64,000 nucleotides of DNA, from the NCBI GenBank assembly GCA_031379665.1, contig JANNFI010000034.1, positions 1 through 64,000 of the forward strand, in the 5' to 3' direction. Of the stretch, positions 15,907 to 24,246 are shown piece by piece. Numbering within the stretch: position 1 is the stretch's first letter; every line of letters begins with the position of its first letter. The DNA comes from SZUA-254 sp031379665 (GTDB lineage Bacteria; Bacteroidota; Ignavibacteria; UBA10030; SZUA-254). The position numbers and the translations under genes are program-made. The notes below the pieces were generated by a model that was not told the DNA's origin, searched no databases, and saw only the letters and a program-made list of their open reading frames with translations.

Positions 15907-17589
15907 ATGAATGACGCCCAGGGGAAGAAAGCCGGCAGGTTCGGTCGAATCGCGGGCATCATCGAAGGACGCCCGGGAACGGCTGCCGGGATTCTGATCG
16001 CCGCGCTCCTCGCGCTCGCCTGGGCGCACCGGTTCGTTCAGGACGACGCGTTCATCTCGTTCCGGTATGCGAAAAATCTCGTCGACGGAATCGGGCTCTC
16101 CTGGAATGCCGGGGAACGCGTCGAGGGATACACGAACTTCCTCTGGACCCTGCTGGTCGCCCTCGGGCTTCAGCTCGGCGCCGAGCCCGTGGCTTTCACG
16201 CAGACGCTCGGCCTTCTCCTCTTCGCCTGGTCCCTCGCACTCACCTGGCTTCTCGCGCAATCGATGGGGCTCGGGACCGCGGCCTCGCTCGCAGCGCTCC
16301 TCCTCACCGGCGCCAACTACACCTTTTCATCGTACGCCACCGGCGGACTCGAAACGCCTCTCGTCACGGCGATCTTCCTGACCGGGCTCCTCGTCGCGGC
16401 GCGGGTGATGTCCGGGGATCTGGAGCGCGGCCGCGGGCTCCTGGCGCTCTCCGGCCTGTGCACCGCCGGCATCCTCACCAGGATGGACACGGCCGTCCTC
16501 TTCGCCGGGCCGCTCCTGGCGCTCTTCGTCGGCGGATCAGTCCCCCCGGATGGAATGAGGCGGCGGATCGCCACCGACCTCGCCAGGATCGCGGTCATTC
16601 CGGTCGTCTGCGTAGGGTGCTGGCTCGCCTGGAAACATTCCTACTACGGAGACCTCCTCCCCCGCGCCTTCTACCTGAAGGCCGTGAGCGCGTCGTCGCT
16701 CGAGCGGGGGTTCAGGTATTTCTACTCGTTCATCGTCTCGTACAGCCTCACGCCCTTCGTCTTCTTCTGCATCTTCTTCTTCGGGTTGATCTTCCGGAGG
16801 GAGAACAGAGTCCAGCTGATGATGGCGGCGACCGCCACGCTCTGGTTCTTCTACGTGCTGAAGGTCGGGGGCGACTTCATGGAGTTCAGATTCCTGGTCC
16901 CGGTGATCCCGCCGATGATGGTCCTGCTCGTGTGGCTCCTCTTCTCGTGCGCCGTCAGGACGTGGATCAGGGCGGTCGGCCTCGTCCTCGCGCTCGGAGG
17001 AAGTTTCCACCACGCCACCACCTTCAGCTACGATTACGAGACCGGCATCGAGCCGATCGGGATGCTCCGCGGTCATCTTTACGCGCCCGGAGAACAGTGG
17101 GTGGGGATCGGGAGGGCGCTCGCGGGGGCGTTTCGACCGTCGGACGGCGTGGTGATTGCGACGACGGCCGCCGGGGCCATTCCATACTATTCCGGTTTGC
17201 GGAGTGTCGATATGCTCGGGTTGAATGAACCGCCGGCGCCAAAGATGAAAGAGGCGGGCGGCGATGGCGAAAGCGGGGAAGACGAAGCGGGGTCGCGGGG
17301 CGTTGCCGTAGGGACCATCCCCGGCCACCAGCGGGTGCTGACGTTCGAATACCTGAACGGCCGCGGAGTGAACCTCATCATCTCACATCCGATCGTCTCG
17401 AGGATCGGGGATCCGCCCGGCGCGCTCCCGCTCCTCCCGGCCGCCGGCCCCCTTCACCTGAACACAAAGGTGATCAGCCTCCCGATCGGCGGCGGTTACC
17501 AGGTCGAAGCGCTCTATATCAGGTCGAATGCCGCAGTCGACTCGGCCATCGCCAGGAACGGCTGGCCCGTCCGGACAGTGGTCTTTTAA
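15907..17589 (+). CDS. GT-C family membrane glycosyltransferase (AftB-like)
   Basis: The 560-residue protein has an N-terminal helix ending in HRFVQDDAFISFRYAKNLVDG and then NAGERVEGYTNFLWTLLVA. The D-D in the first periplasmic loop and the GERVEGYTNFLW block are the signature of a GT-C family that includes mycobacterial arabinofuranosyltransferase AftB. Such enzymes use polyprenyl-phosphate sugars on the outer face of the inner membrane. About nine further helices and a soluble C-terminal domain follow. The donor here need not be arabinose. The start (ATG 15907) is 7 bases after the TPR membrane-protein gene. The TAA overlaps the convergent S41 protease stop in the palindrome TTAA. Confidence 0.78.
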   Translation: MNDAQGKKAGRFGRIAGIIEGRPGTAAGILIAALLALAWAHRFVQDDAFISFRYAKNLVDGIGLSWNAGERVEGYTNFLWTLLVALGLQLGAEPVAFTQTLGLLLFAWSLALTWLLAQSMGLGTAASLAALLLTGANYTFSSYATGGLETPLVTAIFLTGLLVAARVMSGDLERGRGLLALSGLCTAGILTRMDTAVLFAGPLLALFVGGSVPPDGMRRRIATDLARIAVIPVVCVGCWLAWKHSYYGDLLPRAFYLKAVSASSLERGFRYFYSFIVSYSLTPFVFFCIFFFGLIFRRENRVQLMMAATATLWFFYVLKVGGDFMEFRFLVPVIPPMMVLLVWLLFSCAVRTWIRAVGLVLALGGSFHHATTFSYDYETGIEPIGMLRGHLYAPGEQWVGIGRALAGAFRPSDGVVIATTAAGAIPYYSGLRSVDMLGLNEPPAPKMKEAGGDGESGEDEAGSRGVAVGTIPGHQRVLTFEYLNGRGVNLIISHPIVSRIGDPPGALPLLPAAGPLHLNTKVISLPIGGGYQVEALYIRSNAAVDSAIARNGWPVRTVVF

Positions 17590-19280
17590 TTTTCCTTCTC
17601 CGTCCCGAAGGTCAGCCTGCGGTCGTACTCACTCCGGTTTGCGAGGATGCCGACGGCGGCCGCGAGCTGGCCGTCGCCCTTCAACCCCGCTTCGATCCTC
17701 GCGGCCTCTCCCCCGGCCATCCCCTTCAGCTCGGTCTCGATGGCCGCGACGATTTCGTCGCGGTGGTCGACGATGGAACTCTCGGCGAGCCTGGCCAGTC
17801 GTTTCCGAAGTTCCACGATTTCCGCCACCACCGCCGTGTCGGCGCCCGATTCCCTCACGAGGCGGGCGGTTTCGTCGAGGTGGTTCACCGCATCGTCCTC
17901 GTATCGGAACTCCTCCACTTCCAGGAACTTCTTGAATTTTGAGAGCAGGGTGTCCGGCCCTTCGACCGGGCCGGGGTGTTCACGACGATAAGCCGCGGCG
18001 AAGCGGAAAAACATCGACTGGCGCATCAGCGCGCCGTAGACCGGGCTGCGCCTGGCCTCTTCCACCACGGTATCGGGCGCGACTCCGCCGTTGGCGAATT
18101 CGCTTCGCCCCTTCGACGTTTTGAAGGAGGCTTTCGCCACCGCGGTGTCCTTGAGGCCGCCGTTCGCATAGTCGATCTCCTGCAGGCAGCGGCCGCTCGG
18201 CGTGTAGTATTTCGCCGTCGTGATCTTGAGCTGCGTATTGTAGACGAGCGGCGTGACGGTTTGCACGAGTCCCTTCCCGAAGGAGCGGGTCCCGAGGATC
18301 ACCCCGCGGTCGAGGTCCTGAATCGCGGCCGCGACGATCTCGCTTGCGCTCGCGCTGTTATTATTGACGAGCACGACAAGCGGCAGATTGCTCGCGATCG
18401 GGTCCGAGGTCGAGAAGTATTTCCGTTCGCTCTCCGGCTTCCTCCCCTTCGTGCTGACGATCAGGCTCCCCTTCGGGAGGAATTTTCCCACCACGTCCAC
18501 CGCCGCGTCGAGCAGTCCGCCCGGGTTGTTCCGGAGGTCGAGGACGACCCCGCGAAGGGTCCCACGCAGCCTGAAGTCCTTCAGCGCGAGGGCGATCTCG
18601 TCTCCCGCGTCGCGGGAGAACCGCTCCAGGCGGATGTAGCCAATCCCATCGCCCACCATCCCGGCGTAACTGACGTTACTCAGCCGGATCTCCTCACGCA
18701 CGAGGATGAATTCGAGGGGGGCGTCCTCCCCGTCCCGGTCGATGACGAGCTTCACTTCAGTCCCCGGGTTCCCCCTGGTCAGGACCCTGACTTCCGACGG
18801 TTTCAGGTCGGCGATCGCCCGGTCGTCGATCTTCATGACCCGATCGCCCGGTATGAGCCCCTGCTTCTGTGCGGAGTAACCGTCCATGACCGACATGATG
18901 GTGATGTGGCCGTCGCGGGTACCCACGGTGACTCCGATCCCCCCGTACCGGCCGCTGGTGATGAGCTCGACCTCGTCGCCCTCTTCGTCGTTGATGAAGT
19001 TGGTATAGGGGTCGAGCGACGAGAGCATCCCCTCGATCCCGGCCTCCATCAGTTCCAGCGGTTCGATCTCGTCGACGTAATTCATCGAGACCTCACGGTA
19101 CACGCGGCCGTAGACGTCGATCCCCTTGTTCAGCTGGTAGAAGAAGTCGTCGCCCGGCAGAGTGAACCCCGACAGGATGGCGACCACGACGACGAGCGCC
19201 CCCGCCGGCAGCCTTCGCAGACGCCGCGGTGCCGCACCCGTCGTGCGCGAGGCCGGGACCGATCCGATCAATTTTTTCAT
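17586..19280 (-). CDS. S41 family C-terminal processing peptidase
   Basis: The 564-residue protease has an N-terminal membrane anchor or signal (LPAGALVVVVAILSGFTLPG). A PDZ domain follows (SGRYGGIGVTVGTRDGHI through GDRVMKIDDRAI). The S41 catalytic domain has the Ser in NNNSASASEIVAAAIQD and the general-base Lys in GTRSFGKGLVQT. CtpA/Prc-type enzymes cleave C-terminal tails of periplasmic proteins. About 200 extra residues after the catalytic core are helical and Glu/Arg-rich. The ATG at 19280 overlaps the tmk stop by 4 bases, so it is the second gene of a tmk-ctp pair. Confidence 0.93.
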   Translation of the reverse strand: MKKLIGSVPASRTTGAAPRRLRRLPAGALVVVVAILSGFTLPGDDFFYQLNKGIDVYGRVYREVSMNYVDEIEPLELMEAGIEGMLSSLDPYTNFINDEEGDEVELITSGRYGGIGVTVGTRDGHITIMSVMDGYSAQKQGLIPGDRVMKIDDRAIADLKPSEVRVLTRGNPGTEVKLVIDRDGEDAPLEFILVREEIRLSNVSYAGMVGDGIGYIRLERFSRDAGDEIALALKDFRLRGTLRGVVLDLRNNPGGLLDAAVDVVGKFLPKGSLIVSTKGRKPESERKYFSTSDPIASNLPLVVLVNNNSASASEIVAAAIQDLDRGVILGTRSFGKGLVQTVTPLVYNTQLKITTAKYYTPSGRCLQEIDYANGGLKDTAVAKASFKTSKGRSEFANGGVAPDTVVEEARRSPVYGALMRQSMFFRFAAAYRREHPGPVEGPDTLLSKFKKFLEVEEFRYEDDAVNHLDETARLVRESGADTAVVAEIVELRKRLARLAESSIVDHRDEIVAAIETELKGMAGGEAARIEAGLKGDGQLAAAVGILANRSEYDRRLTFGTEKEN

Positions 19281-19909
19281 TTAGCGTCCTTCGGCAAGTT
19301 GAGTTTATTGGCGATCACCGTCCAGATCGCCCCGTGCGTTTCTTCGACTGTCCCGACACCGCGAATGACCGCCACGCGGTCCGGCTCGCTCTCCGCGATC
19401 CGGCGGTATCCTTCCGCGACCTTCGCGTAGAATTCGTCGCCCGACCGTTCGATCCGATCGGGCGCGCTCCCGGCCTTCAGTTTTCGCCGGCGGATCTCTT
19501 CCCGCTCCACTTCCACGTATAGCGTCAGGTCGGGTCTTGTTCCGCCCGTGGCGAACCTGTTGATGGCGCCGACGTCGGCGAGCGGGAGGTCCCGGCCGTG
19601 GCCCTGGTAGGCGGTCGTGGAGTCGTAAAAGCGGTCGCAGACGACGATCGTTCCCTCCCGGACCAGCGGGACGATCACCTCCCTCACAAGCTGCGCGCGC
19701 GCGGCGTTGAAGAGCAGCAGCTCCGAGACCGGATCGATCGCAAGGTGGCCCTTGTCGAGAAGGATCGCCCTGATCCTCTCGGAGAGTTCGGTCCCGCCCG
19801 GCTCCCGGACGTACTTCACCCGATTCCCGAGGGAAACCAGCCGTTCGACCGCCAGACGCGCCTGCGTGGTCTTCCCGGAATAGTCGATGCCTTCGAACGT
19901 GATGAACAT
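19277..19909 (-). CDS. tmk: Thymidylate kinase
   Basis: Tmk phosphorylates dTMP to dTDP for DNA synthesis. The 210-residue protein begins MFITFEGIDYSGKTTQARL, with the P-loop GIDYSGKT; Tyr replaces the more usual Gly of GxDGxGKT. It also has the dTMP-binding REPGGTELSERIR and the DRFYDSTTAYQGHGR segment. The ATG at 19909 is chosen because homology starts at its first residue. Upstream in-frame codons carry no homology. It overlaps the S41 protease gene by 4 bases. Confidence 0.96.
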   Translation of the reverse strand: MFITFEGIDYSGKTTQARLAVERLVSLGNRVKYVREPGGTELSERIRAILLDKGHLAIDPVSELLLFNAARAQLVREVIVPLVREGTIVVCDRFYDSTTAYQGHGRDLPLADVGAINRFATGGTRPDLTLYVEVEREEIRRRKLKAGSAPDRIERSGDEFYAKVAEGYRRIAESEPDRVAVIRGVGTVEETHGAIWTVIANKLNLPKDAK

Positions 19910-19976
19910 TGTGAAGGAAAAGTAGTCAAAATCCCATTTTGTTCCAATACAACGGCCGGGGAGCGCCGGTGAGACC

Positions 19977-20005
19977 TTGCCTCTGGAGCTATTTTTGCCT
20001 ATGTT
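19977..20005 (+). promoter_or_regulatory. Candidate promoter for the ECF sigma gene
   Basis: TTGCCT (19977-19982) and TATGTT (20000-20005) are spaced by 17 bases in the divergent tmk/sigma gap, 28 bases before the sigma ATG. The match is only partial. Confidence 0.33.
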
Positions 20006-20033
20006 ATCGGGCTCGCTGTCTTCAATCCGGTGA

Positions 20034-20711
20034 ATGGCCAGACAAAAGAAAACCGCGCACGGCTCCCCTCCACGGGGACGGAAGAAACACGCCACCGGGG
20101 CCGGTGAACCGCGCCCCGACGCAGGGAAGACCGGGTCCCGCCGCGAGGACATTCAACTCATCAGCGCCGCCATCAAGGGTGATCAGGCCGCCTACAAGGC
20201 GCTGATGAAGAAATACCGCGACTCCATCTTCAACCTCATCTACCGCATCATCCGTGACAGGGAACAGGTCGAAGACCTGACGCAGGAGACCTTCGTGAAG
20301 GCCTTCGGGTCGTTGCGCAACTTCAACCGGGAATACGCCTTCTCGACCTGGCTCTACAAGATCGCCACCAACAGCAGCATCGACTACATCCGGAAGAAGA
20401 AACTCCCCACGATGTCGATCGACAAACCGATTTCACACGAGGATTCGGATTATAGTTTCGAGATTCCCGACTCTACCTATGAACCGGACAAGTTCATCAT
20501 CCAGCGGCAAAAGGTAAAAATCATCGCGGAGGCGATCGACCGCCTCCCGCCGAAGTACAAACAGGTGATCATCCTGCGCCATACCGAAGAGCGGGATTAT
20601 TCTGAAATCGCCAAAATCCTGAAAATCCCCATCGGCACCGTGAAAGCCCATATTTTCAGGGCCCGTGAGCTCCTGAACAAGTACCTGCGTGAGCATATCG
20701 CCCATTATTGA
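20034..20711 (+). CDS. ECF-type RNA polymerase sigma factor (RpoE-like)
   Basis: The 225-residue protein carries a basic N-terminal extension of about 45 residues before sigma region 2 (LISAAIKGDQAAYKALMKKY, then the VEDLTQETFVKAF and FSTWLYKIATNSSIDYIR blocks). Region 4 holds the helix-turn-helix (LPPKYKQVIILRHTEERDYSEIAKILKIP through GTVKAHIFRARELL). No anti-sigma gene with a zinc-finger (ZAS) pattern is adjacent. Instead the next gene, 45 bases on, encodes a LiaF/toast-rack protein, which may be its regulated partner. The extra basic N-terminus is unusual for ECF factors. Confidence 0.92.
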   Translation: MARQKKTAHGSPPRGRKKHATGAGEPRPDAGKTGSRREDIQLISAAIKGDQAAYKALMKKYRDSIFNLIYRIIRDREQVEDLTQETFVKAFGSLRNFNREYAFSTWLYKIATNSSIDYIRKKKLPTMSIDKPISHEDSDYSFEIPDSTYEPDKFIIQRQKVKIIAEAIDRLPPKYKQVIILRHTEERDYSEIAKILKIPIGTVKAHIFRARELLNKYLREHIAHY

Positions 20712-20756
20712 AACCGGAGCCCGGATTTTTCGTATTGAAGGTATGGAGATGATGAT

Positions 20757-21647
20757 ATGACCAGACCAAACCCAACAACCCGGTTCGTTTTCGCACTTGC
20801 CCTCTTCGTCGGACTGACGGGATTTGCCTTCGTCCTGACCGATTTCAAGCCCTTCAAGAAAATCCCCCTCGGTAGCGAGAAGGAGCTGAAGGCGACCATC
20901 GAGGGCGGGCTCGCCGACATCCAGATCGCGCGTGGGAACGCCTCCCACATCCTCGACGCCGAAATGGCGCGCGAGGACGACGATGCACCGATCGGCACCG
21001 TCGATTATTCCACCCGCGGGGGCGTCGGGTACGTGGCGATCGACCTGAGCCCCGACGAATGGGATGACGGCAAGGGGAAGAAGAAGGATCGGAACATCCA
21101 CCTGAGCTCGTCCTCCTGGAAACTCCTGTACACCGACGCCATACCGATTTCGTTTGACATCGAGCTGGGACTGGGGGAAGGCGACATTGATATGTCGGGA
21201 CTGAACGTAAAGGATTTCGATCTCTCCACGGGTGCCTCGTCGGTTCGCCTCGCGTTCAACGAGCCGAACAAGGGGGCGATCGAACAGATGACCATCAAGG
21301 CGGGGCTGAGCAAGCTCCGGGCGATGGGCCTCGGCAACGCGAACTTCCGGCGCCTGCACTTCGACGGGGGCGTCGGCAAGTACACGCTCGATTTCCACGG
21401 CTCGCTGAAGAAAGAGGTTGACGTCGACGCTGAAGTCGGGATGGGCGCGCTCACAATCATCATCCCCTCGAACATCGGCGCGCGAATCATCTACGTGAAG
21501 AACTGGATCTGCGACCTCGACATCGACCGCGATTTCGAGGAGCAGGACGACGGCACATATCAGACCGCCAATTACTCCACCGCCCCCGGGAGGATCAACC
21601 TCCACGTCGAGGCGGGCTTCGGGAGCGTCAACATCCGCAGGGACTGA
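20757..21647 (+). CDS. LiaF-like 'toast-rack' beta-helical envelope protein
   Basis: The 296-residue protein has one N-terminal membrane helix or signal (FVFALALFVGLTGFAFVL). It then has a long right-handed beta-stack of short strands with Asp/Gly turns (SFDIELGLGEGDIDMSGLN, ALTIIIPSNIGARIIY, INLHVEAGFGSVNIRRD). This is the toast_rack_N/LiaF C-terminal pattern (DUF2154-like). Related proteins modulate cell-envelope stress signalling. It follows the ECF sigma gene by 45 bases, and a strong terminator (21728-21752) closes the unit. A sensor or modulator role is inferred from context only. Confidence 0.75.
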   Translation: MTRPNPTTRFVFALALFVGLTGFAFVLTDFKPFKKIPLGSEKELKATIEGGLADIQIARGNASHILDAEMAREDDDAPIGTVDYSTRGGVGYVAIDLSPDEWDDGKGKKKDRNIHLSSSSWKLLYTDAIPISFDIELGLGEGDIDMSGLNVKDFDLSTGASSVRLAFNEPNKGAIEQMTIKAGLSKLRAMGLGNANFRRLHFDGGVGKYTLDFHGSLKKEVDVDAEVGMGALTIIIPSNIGARIIYVKNWICDLDIDRDFEEQDDGTYQTANYSTAPGRINLHVEAGFGSVNIRRD

Positions 21648-21727
21648 CCGCCCGGGCCGCCACCACCGCCCTCCTTCGATACGCGCACCACCGGCGGAAC
21701 CGCAGGAAACCCATCCGGTTCCTCCCA

Positions 21728-21752
21728 CCCGACCCCTCAGGTCGGGTTTTTC
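21728..21752 (+). terminator. Rho-independent terminator after the sigma/toast-rack unit
   Basis: CCCGACC (21729-21735), a five-base loop and GGTCGGG (21741-21747) form a perfect stem followed by five T. An additional A-T pair extends the base. Confidence 0.85.
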
Positions 21753-21871
21753 ATTCCACCTTGATCGTCCTCACGTTATAGACGTGCCGGAATGCCCGAT
21801 CGCGTGACACGGATCACCTCCGGGCTGTAAAGTTTTGCAACCCGGAGCGGGATTGGGTATTCTGTCTACGG

Positions 21872-21918
21872 ATGAATACCCAAATGAACACCCGAATGAA
21901 TACCGAATGAATACCCGA
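21872..21918 (+). repeat. Tandem ATG-bearing 12-base repeat at a translation start
   Basis: Four near-identical units ATGAAYACCC(G/A)A begin at 21872, 21884, 21896 and 21907. The third unit lacks one C and is 11 bases long. The first three ATGs are in one frame and encode MNTQMNTRMNTE before a TGA that overlaps the fourth ATG. The fourth ATG is in the frame of the downstream gene. A one-base length change in the third unit would fuse the leader to the gene. Confidence 0.85.
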
Positions 21919-22818
21919 CGCCTCATATTGAACGCCATCTGTTTACTGCTCGGGCTGGCGCTGTTCGCTCCGCTGAGCCATCTCCTGTCCCAGGACGTGG
22001 TCTCCGACGCGCTCAGCCAGCTCTCGTCAACCAACGTGTGCGGGTACGTTCAGCCCATCGTGGACGGTTTCGGGGCCAACATCAACTCCGGCCTCTACCA
22101 CTCCCCCGGCCTCGACCGGAGAGGGTTCCACGCGCGCATCGAGCTCGTCGGCTCCGGGACGCTCGTCGGTGAACCGCAACGATACTATTACGCGATGCCG
22201 CCAGACCCCTTCGACCCGGAGCCGGTCCGTACCGCCACGATCCTCGGCGGCACCGGCAGTTCTGTCACCGGTCCGGGCGGAGTCGAATACCAGTTCCAGA
22301 ACGGACAGATCAAGGCGGACCTCTTCGGGATGGGGACTCCGCAGCTCACCATCGGCAACTTCTTCGGCACCGAGGCGATCCTCCGGTACGCGGTGGCTCC
22401 CTCGATGAGGGATTTCCCGTCGAGCTCGCTGCTGGGTTACGGACTGCGGCACAGCATCAGCCAGCACCTCCCGATGCTTCCCTTCGAGGCCAGCGTCGGC
22501 GCGTTCCACCAGGAGCTGAAGATCGGCGACATCATCGCAGTGGATGCGTCCAACGTCGCCCTGATGATCGGGAAGTCGGTCTCCATCTTCAATCTCTACG
22601 GCGGCGTCCAGTACGAGACCACCACCATCGGCGTGGACTATGTCTACACCGGGTACGGCGCCACGCCCGACACGAAGGTCAGCCTGAGCTACGCCTCCGA
22701 GAACGTCGTCCGGTGGACCACCGGCTTCGGGATCAACCTTGTCGGATTGAATTTGAGTACCGACATTGGCTTTGGCCGGGTCACGGCCGTGACAGGATCC
22801 ATCGGTGTGGGATTTTAA
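21907..22818 (+). CDS. Secreted/outer-membrane protein, DUF6588-like
   Basis: The 303-residue product starts MNTRRLILNAICLLLGLALF, a signal peptide ending near LLSQD. It then has a Cys-containing N-terminal segment (NVCGYVQPIVDGFGANINSG) and a run of amphipathic strands ending in ...AVTGSIGVGF, with C-terminal Phe as in outer-membrane barrels. The pattern resembles DUF6588 proteins of Bacteroidota, whose function is unknown. The start was set at the fourth of four tandem ATGs because only that one is in frame. A leader ORF of 12 codons overlaps it in an ATGA arrangement. The lipoprotein gene follows after 16 bases. Confidence 0.7.
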   Translation: MNTRRLILNAICLLLGLALFAPLSHLLSQDVVSDALSQLSSTNVCGYVQPIVDGFGANINSGLYHSPGLDRRGFHARIELVGSGTLVGEPQRYYYAMPPDPFDPEPVRTATILGGTGSSVTGPGGVEYQFQNGQIKADLFGMGTPQLTIGNFFGTEAILRYAVAPSMRDFPSSSLLGYGLRHSISQHLPMLPFEASVGAFHQELKIGDIIAVDASNVALMIGKSVSIFNLYGGVQYETTTIGVDYVYTGYGATPDTKVSLSYASENVVRWTTGFGINLVGLNLSTDIGFGRVTAVTGSIGVGF

Positions 22819-22834
22819 TGGAGGGATGACGGCG

Positions 22835-23431
22835 ATGACAGGACATACGAAGCACCCGCGACCCCCGTTCGCGCGAACTGTCCGTCTGGCGGTTCTTCCC
22901 GCCCTGACGCTGTGCCTCCTCGGAGCCGGTCTTGCAGGATGCGAATTCGGCACGAACCCCCTCATCATCGACGGGAGCGTGGCTTCCGCGAATTTCCCGG
23001 TAAACGCCGACATACCGTCGTTCCTCCCTCCTTCGTTCACCGTGCAGGATTCGGTCGACCTCTCCGGCATCTACGACGACGCCGGCGACGTTGATTCAAT
23101 CAGGTTCTACAACCTGACCTTCATCGCGGCGGGGGATGCCGCGGGCCTCGCGGTGAGGGTGACTGGAACGATCACGGTCGACGGCGAACCGCTCCTGAAT
23201 TTCGACGACGTACCGCTCTCGGCGTTCGCGCCGGAGCGATCGATGTTCGACCCCGTGGCGGGGTTCAGCTACGACGCGCGCGGCGTGGGCGTCATCCGCA
23301 GGGCCCTGGCGCCCGGCTCGACGGACAACAGCCTCACGATGCGTGGCGTGTTCCAGGCGAACAGCCGCTCACTCCATTTTTCGATGCAGGCGAAACTCTA
23401 CACTCAGGTATTCCTCGGAAGCGTGAACTGA
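22835..23431 (+). CDS. Lipoprotein of unknown function
   Basis: The 198-residue product has a type II signal peptide with lipobox LAGC (LLGAGLAGCEFG). GGAGGG lies 9 bases before the ATG at 22835, which is why that start is preferred to ATG 22826 (too close to it) or GTG 22805. The mature part is beta-rich with a hydrophobic face (LTFIAAGDAAGLAVRVTGTI). No family is recognised. It sits 16 bases after the DUF6588-like gene, which suggests an outer-membrane protein/lipoprotein pair made together. Confidence 0.68.
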   Translation: MTGHTKHPRPPFARTVRLAVLPALTLCLLGAGLAGCEFGTNPLIIDGSVASANFPVNADIPSFLPPSFTVQDSVDLSGIYDDAGDVDSIRFYNLTFIAAGDAAGLAVRVTGTITVDGEPLLNFDDVPLSAFAPERSMFDPVAGFSYDARGVGVIRRALAPGSTDNSLTMRGVFQANSRSLHFSMQAKLYTQVFLGSVN

Positions 23432-23458
23432 TTCCCCGGTGCCCCGGTCGCGCGAGGG

Positions 23459-24238
23459 CTAGCGGCCGGCCCGGCCTTCCGCGTCCCTGACCAGTCTCCG
23501 GATTCCAGCCGGAACGTTCGTAATCACTCCGTCCACCCCGTAGCGAACGGCGCGTTTTAACCGCACCGGCCCGTTCACCGTGTATTCCATCGTCCTCAGC
23601 CCCGCTTCGTGCGCCCGGGCAACGAACGATTTCCTGATGTTGCCCCCGCTGTAGACGAGCCACGCCGCCCCGATGCGTCCGGCGAGGCGGACACCGGAGG
23701 TGGTCGGGACCCCGGGAGGATACACGAGGATACCGGTACCGATCTCCGGCGCGATTGAGCGCTGCAGGGCGAGCGCCGCGTGGTGGAAAGAAGTAATGAT
23801 GATGCTCCCCTGGTGGCGGGATTCACGGACGATGCCGCAGACCCTCCGGACCAGGGGACCGGGGGCTTCCCGGCGAGAGTCGAACTTGAGCTCGATGTTC
23901 ACGCCGACCCTCCCGCCCGCGAGGTCAAGCGCCTCCTCGAGGAACGGCACCCGCTCGTCGGCGAACGCATCCGAGAACCACCTTCCCGCCGATAACCGTC
24001 GGATCGATGCGGCCGTGGCGTCCGAAACGCGGCCCTTGCCGCCGGCGGTGCGCGCGAGCGTTCTGTCGTGGAAGACGACGACGGTGTTGTCTGCGGTGAG
24101 GCGAACGTCCAGCTCGAAGGCGTCGGCGCCGTCGGCGACGGCGCGGGAGAATGCGGCGAGAGTGTTTTCGGGAGCGACGCCTGAAGCGCCCCGGTGGGCG
24201 ACGACCAGCGGGCGCCGGTCGTCATTCCAGGAGAACAT
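23459..24238 (-). CDS. Glycerophosphodiester phosphodiesterase
   Basis: GDPD enzymes hydrolyse glycerophosphodiesters to glycerol-3-phosphate and an alcohol. The 259-residue cytoplasmic protein has the family fingerprint AHRGASGVAPENTLAAF (catalytic His and Glu), ELDVRLTADNTVVVFHD (metal-binding Glu/Asp and second His), and NIELKFD in the middle of the TIM barrel. There is no signal peptide. It starts 8 bases after adk and is probably transcribed with it. It converges on the lipoprotein gene. Confidence 0.94.
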   Translation of the reverse strand: MFSWNDDRRPLVVAHRGASGVAPENTLAAFSRAVADGADAFELDVRLTADNTVVVFHDRTLARTAGGKGRVSDATAASIRRLSAGRWFSDAFADERVPFLEEALDLAGGRVGVNIELKFDSRREAPGPLVRRVCGIVRESRHQGSIIITSFHHAALALQRSIAPEIGTGILVYPPGVPTTSGVRLAGRIGAAWLVYSGGNIRKSFVARAHEAGLRTMEYTVNGPVRLKRAVRYGVDGVITNVPAGIRRLVRDAEGRAGR

Positions 24239-24246
24239 CGCGCCCG

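Noticed and set aside
17976..19430. 484-codon plus-strand frame opposite the S41 protease
   Set aside because: Antisense shadow; the PDZ and S41 motifs are on the minus strand.
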